Below are positions 51,011 to 62,747 of a stretch of DNA of 64,000 bases, piece by piece (position 1 is the first letter of the stretch; every line of letters begins with the position of its first letter). This DNA comes from Winslowiella toletana (GTDB taxonomy: Bacteria > Pseudomonadota > Gammaproteobacteria > Enterobacterales > Enterobacteriaceae), in NCBI RefSeq assembly GCF_032164335.1, contig NZ_CP134152.1, positions 1,116,001 to 1,180,000 on the forward strand. Direction: 5' to 3'. Under the pieces are notes generated by a model, which did not search any database, was not told where the DNA came from, and saw only the letters and a program-made list of their open reading frames with translations. The position numbers and the translations under genes were made by a program.

Positions 51011-51688
51011 ATGAAACAGACACTGGTCACGCTGACAATCAGCCATATGCCCCGCAGCGATTTCTTTCCACTGCTACTTGAGCACTTACCGGAGCAGCAG
51101 ATTACCAGTGTCGCCCTGTTAGATGGCATGACGCTAAGCGATATAAACCAGCAGTTTATGCCGGAAGCTGATGAAAAAACGCTACTGGTCCACTTGCAGG
51201 ATGGCAGCTCATTGACTTTATCGGCGGCTAAAGTTGAAGCCGGACTGCAAAAGTGTCTGCTGGCGCTGGAACAGCAGGGATATGACACAATTTTATTGTG
51301 CTGCCCGGGCAATATTTTCTCGCTTAATACCACCAGCGCGGTATTACTCGAGCCGGATCGCATTATTCCTCCGCTGGTTGAAGCCATCGTTGCCGGGTAT
51401 CAGGTCGGGATAATGGTGCCGCTATTTGAGCAAATTGAAGAGCAGGCGGGAAAATGGAAAAATCTCAGCAATCCTCCCTGTTTTGCGGTCGCCAGCCCCT
51501 GGCAATCTGACGATGAACAACTGATCGATGCGGCGCTGTCACTGCTGGAGCAGGGGGCAGATGTGCTGCTGCTGGACAGTATGGGATACCACCAGCGCCA
51601 TCGCGACTTCCTGCAAAAACTGCTCGGTATTCCGGTGCTGTTATCGAATACGCTGGTGGCAACGCTGGCGGCTGAACTGTTGATGTAG
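51011..51688 (+). CDS. aroM: AroM family protein
   Basis: 225 residues. Recognised by N-terminal [13 protein letters not shown] and C-terminal G-Y-H-Q-R-H-R, plus its position between yaiA and ppnP. The fold resembles the Asp/Glu racemase family, with a Cys in L-L-C-C-P-G-N near residue 97, but no activity is known. In E. coli it belongs to the aroL transcript; here it has its own operator-like upstream region. Confidence 0.93.
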   Translation: MKQTLVTLTISHMPRSDFFPLLLEHLPEQQITSVALLDGMTLSDINQQFMPEADEKTLLVHLQDGSSLTLSAAKVEAGLQKCLLALEQQGYDTILLCCPGNIFSLNTTSAVLLEPDRIIPPLVEAIVAGYQVGIMVPLFEQIEEQAGKWKNLSNPPCFAVASPWQSDDEQLIDAALSLLEQGADVLLLDSMGYHQRHRDFLQKLLGIPVLLSNTLVATLAAELLM

Positions 51689-51783
51689 TCACGCCACTCA
51701 CCACAGACGAATTTTGCGTGACAGAGGCTGAATCAACGTTCTACACTGTTTTTCCACCCATTTTTAGGTTTCGAGGAAGCAGT

Positions 51784-52068
51784 ATGCTCACCATTAGCGA
51801 GTACTTTGACGGAAAAGTGAAATCGATTGCTTTTGACAGTGCCAGTACCGGACGCGCCAGCGTTGGCGTGATGGTCGAAGGTGAATACAATTTTGGCACC
51901 GGTCAGGCAGAAGAGATGACGGTGGTCAGTGGTTCACTGAAGGTACTGCTACCGGGTGAAACCGAGTGGAAACTGTATCAGGCGGGTGAGATTTTCAATG
52001 TTCCGGCGCACAGCGAGTTCCATCTGCAGGTCGCAGAACCGACCTCGTATCTGTGTCGTTACCTGTAA
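51784..52068 (+). CDS. ppnP: PpnP (YaiE), pyrimidine/purine nucleoside phosphorylase
   Basis: 94 residues from the ATG at 51784, the E. coli start (GAGGAAGCAGT upstream); a longer frame begins at 51718. A single cupin-like DUF1255 domain with [21 protein letters not shown] and F-N-V-P-A-H-S-E-F. Performs phosphorolysis of several nucleosides. Confidence 0.96.
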   Translation: MLTISEYFDGKVKSIAFDSASTGRASVGVMVEGEYNFGTGQAEEMTVVSGSLKVLLPGETEWKLYQAGEIFNVPAHSEFHLQVAEPTSYLCRYL

Positions 52069-52074
52069 GATCTC

Positions 52075-52097
52075 AGGCCGGGAGATCCCCGGCCTTG
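52075..52097. terminator. Terminator between ppnP and rdgC
   Basis: AGGCCGGG and CCCGGCCT arms around an AGATC loop, between convergent genes. Confidence 0.75.
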
Positions 52098-52116
52098 CTG
52101 CCGCGCAGGCGGGTTG

Positions 52117-53028
52117 TTAACGCTGTGCTTCGCCGCCCAGTGCTTCAACCAGATTACTGACCAGTGCTGCCAGTTCGCTGGTCATCAGAATAAAGTCAGC
52201 ATCAAAACGCAGAGCAAAATCTTCACGATCGATATCGTCGTTCTGCTCGCGCAGGGTGTCGGAAAACTTCAGGCGTTTCAGCGAGCCGTCATCAGACAAT
52301 ATCAGCTGGATGCGCTCCTGCCAGTCCAGTGCCAGTTTGGTCACCAGCTTGCCGGCTTCGATATGGTTGGCGATTTCGTCGCAAACCAGATCCTGCTTCT
52401 TACAACGGATCACGCCACCATCTTCCAGAATCGCTTTCAGCTCGGCTTCATCCATTAATGCAAAACCGGCTGGCAGATCGCCGGAACGCACCCACTCGGT
52501 CAGCGTCAGCTCAATCGGGCTTTCCAGCGTCAGCGGCACCACCGGCAGCGAACCGAGGCTTTTACGCAGCAGCGCCAGCGTATCTTCCGCTTTTTTGGCG
52601 CTGGCACAGTCAACCATAATCAAATTGTTGACCGTATCGATCCATAAGAAGGTCTGACTGAAACGACTGAAGGCGCGCGGCAGCAGGCTGTGCAACACTT
52701 CATCTTTCAGCGAGTCTTTCTCGGTTTTTTTCAGCTTACGCTGTTGTTCAGCTTCAAGCTTTTCAATCTTTGCTTCCAGCGCCTGTTTAATCACCGGCGA
52801 TGGCAGAATTTTCTCTTCTTTGCGCGCGCAAATCAGGATTTGACCGTTATTCACGTGGGTCAGCGCGTCGCTGCGCGATCCCATCGGCGAAACCCAACCG
52901 GTTTTGGCCATATCCTGGCTGCCGCACGGGCTAAAAGAAAACGCATCGAGTTGTTTTTCCATATCGTCAACGGACAGCGGAATGTCACGATTCAGACGAT
53001 AAACCATCAAATTTTTAAACCACAACAT
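52117..53028 (-). CDS. rdgC: RdgC, recombination-associated protein
   Basis: 303 residues from the ATG at 53028 ([12 protein letters not shown]), exactly the E. coli start and length; the open frame continues to 53112 without support. RdgC forms a ring around duplex DNA and limits RecA filaments. The region D-K-L with K-x-L-E-x-E-x-x-R and [10 protein letters not shown] near residue 160 is typical. Confidence 0.96.
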   Translation of the reverse strand: MLWFKNLMVYRLNRDIPLSVDDMEKQLDAFSFSPCGSQDMAKTGWVSPMGSRSDALTHVNNGQILICARKEEKILPSPVIKQALEAKIEKLEAEQQRKLKKTEKDSLKDEVLHSLLPRAFSRFSQTFLWIDTVNNLIMVDCASAKKAEDTLALLRKSLGSLPVVPLTLESPIELTLTEWVRSGDLPAGFALMDEAELKAILEDGGVIRCKKQDLVCDEIANHIEAGKLVTKLALDWQERIQLILSDDGSLKRLKFSDTLREQNDDIDREDFALRFDADFILMTSELAALVSNLVEALGGEAQR

Positions 53029-53174
53029 GGTGTTTTCCCTGGCTGGAGCGCGATCGAACGCGCATGTTTCAAAGTCAGCGGGCATGATAGCGAAACATCG
53101 CGGCGGTTTCATTGCCTTTCCTGCGCCACCCTTCTAATGTTAGGAGCATTGTGACGAATAATGAGGAATAACAG

Positions 53175-54080
53175 GTGCGTATAGGCATTGATTTAGGCGG
53201 CACTAAAATTGAAGTGATTGCGTTATCTGACCAGGGCGAAGAGCTGTTTCGCCATCGAGTGGCGACTCCGCGTGACGACTACCAACAAACGCTGAATGCG
53301 ATTGCAACACTGGTAAAACTGGCGGAAGAGAAAACCGGCCAGCAGGGCAGCGTGGGAATCGGAATTCCCGGCACCTTATCGCCCTATACTGGCAAAGTGA
53401 AAAATGCCAACTCGACCTGGCTTAATGGGCAGCCGATGGATACCGATCTTGCCGCGCTGCTGCAACGCGAAGTGCGTATCGCCAACGACGCCAACTGTCT
53501 GGCGGTTTCAGAAGCGGTCGACGGCGCGGCGGCGGGTAAATCGACGGTATTTGCGGTGATTATCGGCACCGGCTGCGGCGCGGGCGTGGCGTTAAATGGT
53601 CAGGCGCACATCGGCGGTAATGGCAACGCAGGCGAATGGGGGCACAACCCACTGCCGTGGATGGATGAAGACGAATTACGCTATCGGCAGCAGGTTCCAT
53701 GTTACTGCGGCAAGGCCGGCTGTATCGAGACCTTTATTTCCGGCACCGGTTTTGCCACCGATTACCATCGGTTAAGCGGGCAGAAACGTAGCGGAGCAGA
53801 GATTATTGAGCTGCTGGGGCAGCAGGATCCGCTGGCAGAGCTGGCGATGAATCGTTATGAGCTACGGCTGGCGAAATCTCTCGGGCAGGTTGTCAATATT
53901 CTCGATCCGGATGTCATTGTGCTGGGCGGTGGCATGAGTAATGTAGAGCGCCTGTATCAAACAGTGCCGCTGCTGCTGAAAAACTGGGTGTTCGGTGGCG
54001 AGTGTGAAACGCCGGTGCTCAGAGCGCAACATGGTGATTCCAGCGGCGTGCGTGGCGCGGCGTGGCTGTGGCCGCTGTAA
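53175..54080 (+). CDS. mak: Mak, fructokinase (ROK family)
   Basis: 301 residues from a GTG at 53175, as the homologue starts with [14 protein letters not shown] signatures: the ATP motif D-L-G-G-T-K, N-D-A-N-C-L-A near residue 103, catalytic N-G-N-A-G-E-W-G-H near 153-161 with following zinc Cys cluster C-Y-C-G-K-A-G-C. Phosphorylates fructose and mannose. Divergent from rdgC as in E. coli. Confidence 0.95.
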   Translation: MRIGIDLGGTKIEVIALSDQGEELFRHRVATPRDDYQQTLNAIATLVKLAEEKTGQQGSVGIGIPGTLSPYTGKVKNANSTWLNGQPMDTDLAALLQREVRIANDANCLAVSEAVDGAAAGKSTVFAVIIGTGCGAGVALNGQAHIGGNGNAGEWGHNPLPWMDEDELRYRQQVPCYCGKAGCIETFISGTGFATDYHRLSGQKRSGAEIIELLGQQDPLAELAMNRYELRLAKSLGQVVNILDPDVIVLGGGMSNVERLYQTVPLLLKNWVFGGECETPVLRAQHGDSSGVRGAAWLWPL

Positions 54081-54090
54081 GCATTCACTA

Positions 54091-54474
54091 TCAGTCTGGC
54101 CGGAAACTCAGCACCACACCTCGGGTAAAATTAGTCGGCGGCGGTGGAAGATCTTTCGCCGTGCCGATAACTTGCCAGGCCTTCAGGCACAGCGGTTCAT
54201 CACCCTGAGTGCGAATCACGTTATAGCGCTGATGAATGCTGCTGTACTCGATGGTCGCATCGCACTGCTGGCCAGAATAGCGGTCATAATCAAAGAAATT
54301 TGCCGTGACCTTTGCATATATCTGCCGGGTATACATGCACATCTCTTTACTCATAGTTTGCGTGCGCGAACAAGCCTGTTCTGCCCCTGTTGGCTGCTTG
54401 TCAGCCGGCATCTGACAGGCGCTCAGTAACAACTGACTAAGCGCCATCCCCATTAATACAGTCAATCGTGACAT
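54091..54474 (-). CDS. Lipoprotein with TolA C-terminal-like domain
   Basis: 127 residues from the ATG at 54474 (GAGGTAGAG upstream). Signal peptide with lipobox L-L-S-A-C. The mature domain resembles TolA domain III in order: a helix (Y-T-R-Q-I-Y-A-K-V), F-x-x-Y-S-G-Q-Q-C, a strand, G-D-E-P-L-C, a helix, L-P-P-P-P and a final V-L-S-F-R-P. Both TolA-type Cys are present, plus two extra Cys. Without TolA domains I and II it cannot work as TolA itself. It lies between mak and sbcC, where E. coli has araJ. Confidence 0.8.
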   Translation of the reverse strand: MSRLTVLMGMALSQLLLSACQMPADKQPTGAEQACSRTQTMSKEMCMYTRQIYAKVTANFFDYDRYSGQQCDATIEYSSIHQRYNVIRTQGDEPLCLKAWQVIGTAKDLPPPPTNFTRGVVLSFRPD

Positions 54475-54547
54475 CTCTACCTCTGAACAGCGCGTGGTGC
54501 GGCAAAGGCGCCACACTAACGCTATCTGTAGCGCGACGAAAGGCCGA

Positions 54548-57500
54548 TTAAACTGAAAATACGGGTTCCAGTTTACTGTAGCCGAGGCCGTTCACCTTGC
54601 GTACTTTAATCTGCACCGGGATACGCTCTTTCATCGCGTCGACGTGACTGATCACGCCGATGGTTTTGCCGCTGGCGTTCAGCGCATCGAGGGCATCCAG
54701 CGCGGTATCCAGTGTTTCAGCATCAAGCGTGCCAAAGCCTTCATCAAGGAACAGCGACTCAATACGGGTTTTATGGCTAACCAAATCGGACAGCGCCAGC
54801 GCCAGCGCCAGGCTGACCAGGAAACTTTCGCCGCCGGACAGGGTACGGGTATCGCGCTGGGCATCGGCCTGCCAGGTATCGATCACCTGCAACTCCAGGG
54901 CTTCCTGTGATTTCCGTTGCAGCAGATAGCGACCATGCAGGCGGGTTAGCTGATTATTCGCCAGCCACACCAGATGATCGAGCGTCAGTCCCTGAGCAAA
55001 TTTACGGAATTTATCGCCGTCTCGTGAACCAATCATTTGATTGAGATAACCCCAGTCATCCGCCTGCTGCTCGCCGTCGGCAATTTGTTGCAGCAGGCTC
55101 TGTTGCTGCTGTCGACGCTGCTGGTCGCTATCCAGCTGCTGGCGTGCCTGGCCCTGCTGCTGGGCATTGTCTCGCACCTGCAAGCGTAAAATATCTATCT
55201 GTTCGCTGAGGGTTTCTGGTTGGTCATTCAGATTTTCCGGCTGCAGCGCCTGATGTTCGCTTAGCGCTTTGCTGGCCTGCTGATACAGCACCACCGCCTG
55301 CTGACGCTGACTTTCCAGCTGTTGCTGCTGCTGACGCAAGCGTTGTGCGCTGGCGTCATCAAGCAGTGCGGCGGTAAAGGCACTTTCATCGGCGAAAGCG
55401 CTGGCGGTCAGTGCGTTACTCAGCTGTTCCTGCGCCTGTTTCAGGCGGGATTGTAATGATGTCAGCTGATTATTTAGTGAGTTATGCTGTCCGGTCAGAT
55501 TATTCAGCTGGTTCTGTGCTGTCAGCCACTGTTGCTGTCTCTCAGCACTGAGCGCTTCTGCCTGAACCATCTGCTGTTGCAGCTGCTGCCGGACGTCGCC
55601 GATCTGGCGATCGCCAAACAGCTGCTGGCGCTGTTGCTGGAGAGCCAGGGTGTGCTGATGCAGCGTATCGCGCTCGGTTGCGCTGCTGGTCAGGCGCTTT
55701 TGCAACTCAGCCAGCTCACTGGCGAGGCTTTGCTGGCGGCTTTCCAGCGCCGCCAGCTTAGGCTGCAGTTCAGTCAGTTGTTGTTCAGTTTGCTGCCACT
55801 GTTGCCACTGTTGCTGGCGTGCCTGTAACCAGCTGTCGGCACTGTCGGCGTCAGGTAAACTGAACTGATAAACGGCCAGTTCGGCGGTGAGTGCTTCGCG
55901 TAATTGCCGGGCCTGCTGACGATCGCTTTGCTGCTGTTTTTGCAGCTCATCCAGCTGTTGCTGCGCATGGTTCAGCTGCTGCTGCGCCAGTTGCTGTGAC
56001 TGCTGATGTTTTTGCAGCGCCTGCCATTGCGCGCTACAGGCATCTTTAGTTTGCTGATGCAGGCGCGACGCCTGCTCATAGTGGATCAGCGTCTGTTGCA
56101 GGCTGGCTTCCTGCTGCTCCTGCTGTTGCAGCCAGTGGCTGACGGCTTCCGCTTCCGGCGTGACAAAGTCTGTTGCCAGCTGGCTGGCAAGTTGCTGCCA
56201 CAGTTGCAGCAAACCGGCGATATCGCTGGCGATTTGCTGGCTTTCCTGCTGCTGTTTTTCCAGTTGTAGCTTGCTCAGCCGCACCTGCTCACCTTTGGCA
56301 CTGCCTTGCTCTGCGAGTTGCTGCACCTCTTTTTCCAGTTGCTGCAGGCGCTGCTGATTTTCGGACAGTTCCAGTGACTGATACTCGGCAATGGCCGGGT
56401 GCTGACAGGAGCCGCATAGCGGACAGGGTTGCTCAGGCTGTAACGCCGCGCGATAGTGCGCTAAATCGGCGATTTGCTTTTCCAGTTCGCAGCGGGTTTT
56501 CAGATCGAGATAGTGCTGCTTTTTCTCTTTCCATGCGCCGCGCAGCGCTTGCAGCTGCTGCTCGTCCTGGAGTAATTGCGAATTCAGCTGCTGCAGTGCA
56601 GCGTGCTGACGTTGTTGCTGCTGACTCAGCTGCAGCCACTGCGATGACAGCAGCGCCAGCTGTTGCCGCTGCGGACGTTGCTGTTGCAGGGCCGCCAGCG
56701 CTGCCCGCAATGTCTGTTCGGGTTGCTGCTGTTGCAGCGTCGCCAGCGCTTGTTCGGCCTGATTCTGCTGCTGCTGTGTAATATCGTACTGTGCCTGTAG
56801 CGGGGCCAGCTGCGTTGCCTGCTGCTCAAGCGACTGATTTTGCAGTGCAATAGTCTGCAACTGTTGCTGTTCGCGCTGTTGCAGCGAAGTCAGTGCTTGC
56901 TCGCTTTTTTGTAACTGGCTGAATCGTTCCCGCCACAACAGCAGTGATTCACCCCAGTGAGCGACGTGCTCATGCTGCTCGCGCCACTGTTGATGCTGGT
57001 AGCGTTGCTGCTCCAGGTTGTTGATTTCCTGAGCATACTGCGCCTGATTTTGCAGTTTCTGCTGCTGTGAAAGTTGGTACTCACTTAGCGTTTTGTCCAG
57101 CTGTTCTGCCTGCTGTTGCAATGTTGCCAGCTGATGATCGAGCGGAATAACCTGCTCATTAATCAGCGTTTCCTGCTGCTGACGTTGTGCTGACAACTGT
57201 TTCAGCTGCGATTCTGCCTGCTGCTGCTGTTCGCTCAGGCTGTGCAGCGCGATGCTGGCTTGCTGCTGCTGTGTGCTCAGCGCGTGAAGCTGTTGCTCAG
57301 CATCGGTTACATCCTGTTGAGTCTGGTTACGCTGTTGCCACAGCGGACGCAGTTTTTCTGCCGGTTCTGCCTGCGCCAGCTGCTCCCGCTGCGGAAGTGC
57401 CTGCTGCCATGCGTGCTCCGCCTGCTGCTGAGTGCTCTCTGCCTGCTGACAACTTTGTTGCAGCTTATCGCGCTGGGTCAGCCATTGTTGCTCAAGCTGT

Positions 57501-58225
57501 CGCTTATTCAGTTGCTGGGTAAGTACTTGCTCCTGCGCAATCAACTGATCCAGCTGCTGTTGCAGAGTCTGACGCGTCTCTTCATCCAGTAACGCCATCC
57601 CGGATGCCTGCGCGCGCAAATTATCCAGCGCAAGGCGGGTGGCTTTATGACGTTCAAACACCTCCATTGAGATGCGGCCATAAATTTCGGTGCCGGTCAG
57701 CTCTTCCAGCAGCTCTGCGCGTTCATTGGCTTTGGCATTCAGAAAGGCGGCAAACTGACCCTGGGAAAGCATCATCGATTTGGTAAAACGGTTAAAATCG
57801 AGGCCGGTCAGACTTTCAGTCATTTTAAGCTTGTCGTTAACTTTATCGGCGACAATGGTGTTATCGCTACAGCGCGCCAGCTCGACTCTTGGCGCCTGCA
57901 AATTGCCATCCACCGCGCCACGCGCGCGATTCTGACTCCAGAATGCGCGCCAGGCTTCACCCTTAACTTCAAACTCCACTTCGGCAAGGCATTCGGCGGT
58001 ATCGCGAGTGATCAGATCGTTTTGCGACTGGGTAATACCGCCGAGGCGCGAGGTCTGATGATACAGCGCCAGGCAAATAGCATCGAGCAGGGTGGTTTTA
58101 CCGGCTCCGGTTGGCCCGGTAATCGCAAACAAGCCGTTACTGGCGAAGGGTTCAGCGGTGAAATCGATTTTCCATTCGCCCTTCAGCGAGTTGATGTTCT
58201 TAAAACGCAGCGTCAAAATTTTCAC
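54548..58225 (-). CDS. sbcC: SbcC, SMC-like ATPase subunit of the SbcCD nuclease
   Basis: 1225 residues; E. coli SbcC is 1048. Walker [10 protein letters not shown] is near residue 40, the zinc hook C-P-L-C in the middle, and signature T-L-S-G-G-E-S-F plus Walker B S-L-F-L-D-E-G-F near the end. The two coiled coils between are extremely rich in Gln (runs such as Q-Q-Q-Q-Q), which accounts for the extra length. With SbcD it opens and cuts hairpin DNA. Its start overlaps the sbcD end by four bases. Confidence 0.96.
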   Translation of the reverse strand: MKILTLRFKNINSLKGEWKIDFTAEPFASNGLFAITGPTGAGKTTLLDAICLALYHQTSRLGGITQSQNDLITRDTAECLAEVEFEVKGEAWRAFWSQNRARGAVDGNLQAPRVELARCSDNTIVADKVNDKLKMTESLTGLDFNRFTKSMMLSQGQFAAFLNAKANERAELLEELTGTEIYGRISMEVFERHKATRLALDNLRAQASGMALLDEETRQTLQQQLDQLIAQEQVLTQQLNKRQLEQQWLTQRDKLQQSCQQAESTQQQAEHAWQQALPQREQLAQAEPAEKLRPLWQQRNQTQQDVTDAEQQLHALSTQQQQASIALHSLSEQQQQAESQLKQLSAQRQQQETLINEQVIPLDHQLATLQQQAEQLDKTLSEYQLSQQQKLQNQAQYAQEINNLEQQRYQHQQWREQHEHVAHWGESLLLWRERFSQLQKSEQALTSLQQREQQQLQTIALQNQSLEQQATQLAPLQAQYDITQQQQNQAEQALATLQQQQPEQTLRAALAALQQQRPQRQQLALLSSQWLQLSQQQQRQHAALQQLNSQLLQDEQQLQALRGAWKEKKQHYLDLKTRCELEKQIADLAHYRAALQPEQPCPLCGSCQHPAIAEYQSLELSENQQRLQQLEKEVQQLAEQGSAKGEQVRLSKLQLEKQQQESQQIASDIAGLLQLWQQLASQLATDFVTPEAEAVSHWLQQQEQQEASLQQTLIHYEQASRLHQQTKDACSAQWQALQKHQQSQQLAQQQLNHAQQQLDELQKQQQSDRQQARQLREALTAELAVYQFSLPDADSADSWLQARQQQWQQWQQTEQQLTELQPKLAALESRQQSLASELAELQKRLTSSATERDTLHQHTLALQQQRQQLFGDRQIGDVRQQLQQQMVQAEALSAERQQQWLTAQNQLNNLTGQHNSLNNQLTSLQSRLKQAQEQLSNALTASAFADESAFTAALLDDASAQRLRQQQQQLESQRQQAVVLYQQASKALSEHQALQPENLNDQPETLSEQIDILRLQVRDNAQQQGQARQQLDSDQQRRQQQQSLLQQIADGEQQADDWGYLNQMIGSRDGDKFRKFAQGLTLDHLVWLANNQLTRLHGRYLLQRKSQEALELQVIDTWQADAQRDTRTLSGGESFLVSLALALALSDLVSHKTRIESLFLDEGFGTLDAETLDTALDALDALNASGKTIGVISHVDAMKERIPVQIKVRKVNGLGYSKLEPVFSV

Positions 58226-59439
58226 GGCTGCTCCTCATGGCGAATGGCATCTAAAGTGGTAACAAACAGCTGCTGCGCGCGCTGCTGACGCGGAGTATCA
58301 TTATCTTCTTGCTGCTCCAGCCGCCGGGCAAACACCTCTTCAACGCTCAGTTCACTTAGGGTTTCGTTATTTTGACGTGCAATCACCTTGTCACGCTGTT
58401 CGCGGCTGCGGCGCAGTAACACCACTTCTACCGGCAGCGCGGCGGTCAGCTCCTGGATGCGGCGCTGAATATCATTGAGATAATCGGCGGTGACGATTTC
58501 GATATCCAGCCAGACATTGCTGTCAGTATCGGTGAATTGTGCCAGCTGCTGCTCAATTTCTGCCAGCGAGCCTTTAATCATGCACATCGGCTGAAATAAC
58601 GGAACCTGCAGCGCTTCAACGCGGCGAAGCTGGTCGCCGGCAAACTCCACCAGAAATACGCTCTTCTCTTTACCCAGTTCATCAAAACTGAGTGGGACAG
58701 GCGAACCGCTGTAGCGAATATGTTCGCTGTTGGCGACGCGCTGCGCCCGATGAATATGGCCCAGTGCGATATAATCGGCGGGCGGAAAAGCCTGCGCCGG
58801 GAAGGCATCGAGCGTGCCGATATAGATATCACGCACCGAGTCACTGGTGGTGACGCCGACGGTCGTCAGATGGCCCGTAGCGATAATCGGTAATGCCAGC
58901 CCCAGCGCGGTGCGCTGTGTCAGTGCATGCTGATAGCAGCTCTGATAATGCTCGCTGATGGCTTCCAGCAGACTTTGCTGTTTTTCGCGTCCCGATTGCC
59001 CGGCCTGGCTGCGCAGAATATCGCGCGGGCGTAAAAATGGAATCGCACACAGTAGCGCAGCTGGGTTGCCCTGACGGTCATTCAGCTGTAACACTTGCTG
59101 CCCGATGTCATCGCTGGCGGCAGCAATCACCCGGGTATTCAGGCAGGCCAGCAGCTCGCGAGATTCATTGAGCGTTGCCACTGAATCATGGTTTCCGCCG
59201 AGCACTACCAGCTGGCAGCCGGTTTGCTGCAGTTGCACGACAAAACGGTTATACAGTTCACGCGCATAGCTCGGAGGCGAGCCGGTATCGAAGATATCAC
59301 CGGCCACAATCACCGCATCGACCTGATGTTGTTCTACCACCTGTACCAGCCAGTTAAGAAACGCCTGATGCTCCGGCGCCCGGCTTTTGGTGTAGAAAAA
59401 CTGACCGAGATGCCAGTCCGAGGTGTGGATAATGCGCAT
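58222..59439 (-). CDS. sbcD: SbcD, Mre11-type exonuclease subunit
   Basis: 405 residues. Metallophosphoesterase motifs in order: S-D-W-H-L-G-Q at the start, V-A-G-D-I-F-D-T near residue 50, G-G-N-H-D near 84, T-G-H-L near 184 and A-L-G-H-I-H near 222. SbcCD processes palindromic DNA and double-strand ends. Divergent from phoB. Confidence 0.96.
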   Translation of the reverse strand: MRIIHTSDWHLGQFFYTKSRAPEHQAFLNWLVQVVEQHQVDAVIVAGDIFDTGSPPSYARELYNRFVVQLQQTGCQLVVLGGNHDSVATLNESRELLACLNTRVIAAASDDIGQQVLQLNDRQGNPAALLCAIPFLRPRDILRSQAGQSGREKQQSLLEAISEHYQSCYQHALTQRTALGLALPIIATGHLTTVGVTTSDSVRDIYIGTLDAFPAQAFPPADYIALGHIHRAQRVANSEHIRYSGSPVPLSFDELGKEKSVFLVEFAGDQLRRVEALQVPLFQPMCMIKGSLAEIEQQLAQFTDTDSNVWLDIEIVTADYLNDIQRRIQELTAALPVEVVLLRRSREQRDKVIARQNNETLSELSVEEVFARRLEQQEDNDTPRQQRAQQLFVTTLDAIRHEEQP

Positions 59440-59574
59440 AAAACTTCCCGATTTATTTAGGGTACATAACGGTAACGTAAGTTGCCGATTATAAACAGAG
59501 AGCTTAACGGCGGGTGAGTAAATGCATAATCAGCCTAAAAAAAAGTATCACAAAGGCGATTTTGGTCCGTGCAT

Positions 59575-59603
59575 TTTTCATAAATCTGTCATAAAACTGA
59601 CGC
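59575..59603 (+). promoter_or_regulatory. Pho box of the phoBR promoter
   Basis: Overlapping repeats TTTTCATAAAT and CTGTCATAAAACTGACGC match the PhoB consensus CTGTCATAWAWCTGTCAY and the E. coli phoB Pho box as I recall it. CATAAT follows as the -10, and phoB starts 52 bases downstream. Confidence 0.9.
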
Positions 59604-59654
59604 ATAATGGCGCCGCGAATCCCAGTGACTAAAGTCACATCAGCAGGAGCAATA

Positions 59655-60344
59655 ATGGCTAAGCGCATTTTGGTAGTCGAAGATGAAGCCCCAATCCGTG
59701 AGATGTTGTGTTTCGTTCTTGAGCAAAATGACTATCAACCGATAGAAGCGGAAGATTATGACAGTGCGATCAATTTACTTATCGAACCCTGGCCCGATCT
59801 GATTCTGCTCGACTGGATGTTACCTGGCGGCAGCGGCATTCAATTTATTAAGCATCTGAAACGCGAAGCCATGACCCGGGATATTCCGGTGATGATGCTG
59901 ACTGCGCGTGGTGAAGAGGAAGACCGGGTGCGCGGGCTGGAAGTCGGTGCCGATGACTACATCACCAAGCCGTTTTCACCGAAAGAGCTGGTGGCACGCA
60001 TCAAAGCGGTGATGCGCCGTATATCACCGATGGCGGTTGAAGAGGTGATCGAAATGCAGGGACTCAGCCTCGATCCTTCGTCGCACCGGGTGATGTCAGA
60101 AAATACCCCGCTGGAAATGGGCCCGACCGAATATAAATTACTGCACTTTTTTATGACCCATCCGGAACGGGTATACAGCCGTGAACAGCTGCTGAATCAC
60201 GTCTGGGGCACCAATGTTTATGTGGAAGATCGTACTGTTGATGTGCACATCCGCCGTTTGCGCAAGGCGCTGGAAGTTTCCGGCCACGATCGCATGGTGC
60301 AAACGGTGCGTGGAACGGGGTATCGTTTCTCCGCTCGTTTTTGA
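59655..60344 (+). CDS. phoB: PhoB, phosphate-regulon response regulator
   Basis: 229 residues from the ATG at 59655 (AGCAGGAGCAATA upstream); the open frame reaches 59607 but homologues begin here. Receiver domain with D-E-A near residue 11, phospho-acceptor Asp in L-L-D-W-M (about 53), T-A-R and K-P-F; then an OmpR-type winged helix ending R-G-T-G-Y-R-F. Activates the Pho regulon, including its own operon through the Pho box. Confidence 0.97.
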   Translation: MAKRILVVEDEAPIREMLCFVLEQNDYQPIEAEDYDSAINLLIEPWPDLILLDWMLPGGSGIQFIKHLKREAMTRDIPVMMLTARGEEEDRVRGLEVGADDYITKPFSPKELVARIKAVMRRISPMAVEEVIEMQGLSLDPSSHRVMSENTPLEMGPTEYKLLHFFMTHPERVYSREQLLNHVWGTNVYVEDRTVDVHIRRLRKALEVSGHDRMVQTVRGTGYRFSARF

Positions 60345-60358
60345 TCGGAGTCTGAACC

Positions 60359-61672
60359 GTGCTGGAACGCCTCTCCTGGAAGAGATTATTACTGGAACTG
60401 CTGCTGGCCTGCGTGCCAGCACTGATACTCGGCCTGGTGGTGGGTTTTCTGCCGTGGTGGCTGCTGCTGTCGGTGCTTGGCGTGCTGGGCTGGCATTTCT
60501 ATAATCTGCAGCGCCTGTCGCACTGGCTATGGATCGACCGTACGATGACGCCGCCCGCCGGGCAAGCCAGCTGGGAGCCACTGTTCTATGGTTTGTATCA
60601 GATGCAACTGCGTAACCGGCGGCGACGTCGCGAGCTGGGCAACCTGATTAAACGTTTTCGCAGCGGCGCAGAATCGTTGCCGGATGCGGTGGTGTTGACG
60701 ACCGAAGAGGGCAATATTTTCTGGTGTAACGGCCTGGCACAACAGCATCTTGGGCTGCGCTGGCCGGAGGATAACGGACAAAATATTCTTAACCTGCTGC
60801 GCTATCCTGAGTTTTCCCACTATCTGCGCCAGCGCGATTTTTCCCGACCGCTAACTCTGGTACTGAATAATCATCGTCATTTAGAGTTTCGTATCATGCC
60901 TTACAGCGAAGGGCAGTGGCTGCTGGTGGCGCGTGATGTTACTCAGATGCATCAGCTGGAAGGGGCGCGGCGCAACTTTTTCGCCAATGTCAGTCACGAA
61001 CTGCGCACGCCGTTAACCGTGTTGCAGGGTTATCTGGAAATGATGAACGATGCGGTGCTGGAAGGACCTGCACGCAGCAAGGCTCTGCATACCATGCAGG
61101 AGCAGACGCGGCGTATGGATAGCCTGGTTAAACAGCTGCTTACCCTGTCGCGGATTGAAGCGGCGCCGGCGATTGATTTGCAGGAGAAAGTGGACGTGCC
61201 GATGATGTTGCGCCTGCTGCAACGTGAGGCGGAAACGCTGAGCAATGGACGGCATGAAATTCATTTCCATACCGATCCACACCTGCGGGTGTTCGGTAAT
61301 GATGAACAACTGCGCAGTGCGCTTTCTAACCTGGTCTATAACTCGGTTAACCATACGCCAGCAGGCACCCGGATTGATATCAGCTGGTTGCGTAATAAAA
61401 CCGGCGCGCATTTTGCGGTGAAAGATAACGGACCGGGGATTGCGAAGGAACATATTCCACGGCTTACCGAACGCTTTTACCGCGTGGATAAAGCGCGTTC
61501 GCGCGCCACCGGCGGCAGCGGTCTTGGGCTGGCGATCGTAAAACATGCGCTGAGCCATCATAATTCGCGGCTGGATATTACCAGTGCTGCTGATGTTGAG
61601 ACCTGTTTTGCCTTTACGCTGGCGCCGAGGTTGATTGTTCCGGCTGAATTACCGGAGAATGCAAAGCGTTAA
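60359..61672 (+). CDS. phoR: PhoR, phosphate-sensing histidine kinase
   Basis: 437 residues from a GTG, as in E. coli (V-L-E-R-L-S-W-K-R). Two N-terminal membrane helices, a PAS domain (W-C-N-G-L-A-Q), the phospho-acceptor His in [10 protein letters not shown], and ATPase N-, G1- and G2-boxes ([21 protein letters not shown]). 14 bases after phoB. Confidence 0.97.
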   Translation: MLERLSWKRLLLELLLACVPALILGLVVGFLPWWLLLSVLGVLGWHFYNLQRLSHWLWIDRTMTPPAGQASWEPLFYGLYQMQLRNRRRRRELGNLIKRFRSGAESLPDAVVLTTEEGNIFWCNGLAQQHLGLRWPEDNGQNILNLLRYPEFSHYLRQRDFSRPLTLVLNNHRHLEFRIMPYSEGQWLLVARDVTQMHQLEGARRNFFANVSHELRTPLTVLQGYLEMMNDAVLEGPARSKALHTMQEQTRRMDSLVKQLLTLSRIEAAPAIDLQEKVDVPMMLRLLQREAETLSNGRHEIHFHTDPHLRVFGNDEQLRSALSNLVYNSVNHTPAGTRIDISWLRNKTGAHFAVKDNGPGIAKEHIPRLTERFYRVDKARSRATGGSGLGLAIVKHALSHHNSRLDITSAADVETCFAFTLAPRLIVPAELPENAKR

Positions 61673-61691
61673 CCATTCACGGACGCAAAGC

Positions 61692-62612
61692 ATGAAACGA
61701 GTGATTCTGGCAGCGGCGCTGGTGCTGTCAGCGGCAGTTCAGGCGAAAGAGGGGATGCTGGCGGGAAATCTTACCAGCGTCGGTTCGGATACCCTCGGTA
61801 ACCTGATGGCGCTATGGGGTGAGAACTTTAACCGTCAGTTCCCTGGTGTGAACGTGCAGGTTCAGGCTGCCGGTTCGTCCACCGCGCCGATAGCTCTGGC
61901 TGCTGGCGCAGCGCAGCTTGGTGCCATGAGCCGCCCGATGCAGGCGGGAGAACGCCAGTTATTTGAGGCTAAATATGGTTATCCACCGCTGGCTGTACCG
62001 GTGGCGATGGATGCGCTGGTGGTGGTGGTGAATCAGGACAATCCGCTGAACTCAATCGATAGTCAGCAGCTTGATGCGCTATTTTCGGTCACGCGCTTAT
62101 GTGGTGCTACCGCTGCGCCGCAATATTGGGGAGACTTAGCGCTGACCGCACCTGACTGGCAGCGGCGCACCCTGCAACGCTTTGGGCGCAATTCCGCTTC
62201 CGGCACCTGGGGGTTCTTCAAACAGCAGGCGCTGTGTAACGGTGATTTTCGCCAGGATGTCAGTGAGTATCCCGGTTCGGCGGCGGTGGTGCAGGCGGTG
62301 GCCAGCAGTCTGAATGGCATTGGCTATGCCAGTATTGGTTTTCATATCAGCGGCGTTAAAACGCTGGCGATTGGCCGTGATGGCCAGCCAGGCGTGATGC
62401 CAATCACCGAAAATATTCGTAACGGCAGTTATCCTTATCTTCGCCCACTCTATATCTATGTGAATAAAGCCCCAGGTAAACCGCTGGAGCCGTTAACCCG
62501 TGCCTTTTTGCAGCAGGCGATTTCGCCACAAGGGCAGGCGCTGGTGGAGCGTTCGGGCTATTTGCCGCTGTCTGAAGCGCAGCTGCGTCAGGCACGGGCG
62601 CTGATTAACTAA
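61692..62612 (+). CDS. PstS-family phosphate-binding protein
   Basis: 306 residues from the ATG at 61692, 20 bases after phoR; longer starts overlap phoR. A signal peptide ends V-Q-A; then a PBP_like fold with phosphate-loop residues in G-S-D-T-L-G near residue 32, A-A-G-S-S-T-A-P and S-R-P-M, and G-R-N-S-A-S-G-T-W. Very likely co-transcribed with phoBR. No permease or ATPase genes follow, so it either serves the Pst system in trans or senses phosphate. Confidence 0.9.
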   Translation: MKRVILAAALVLSAAVQAKEGMLAGNLTSVGSDTLGNLMALWGENFNRQFPGVNVQVQAAGSSTAPIALAAGAAQLGAMSRPMQAGERQLFEAKYGYPPLAVPVAMDALVVVVNQDNPLNSIDSQQLDALFSVTRLCGATAAPQYWGDLALTAPDWQRRTLQRFGRNSASGTWGFFKQQALCNGDFRQDVSEYPGSAAVVQAVASSLNGIGYASIGFHISGVKTLAIGRDGQPGVMPITENIRNGSYPYLRPLYIYVNKAPGKPLEPLTRAFLQQAISPQGQALVERSGYLPLSEAQLRQARALIN

Positions 62613-62747
62613 ATTTTAAAATTATTAGCCGGTACGTGTTAACCCCAGGGGCGGCATCAGGCCGCTCACCTGCCAACATGAATTTAATTCATCACTAATG
62701 AAATTTCCTCTGTTGCACCTGAACAAGGCTCATGGCAATGTGGGTTC

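Noticed and set aside
52690-53154. 154-codon forward frame opposite rdgC
   Set aside because: Overlaps the conserved rdgC sequence and its start region; Phe-rich shadow.
55484-56781. Forward frames rich in Leu or Ala opposite sbcC
   Set aside because: They arise from the complement of the CAG/CTG-rich Gln repeats; no start signals or recognisable domains.
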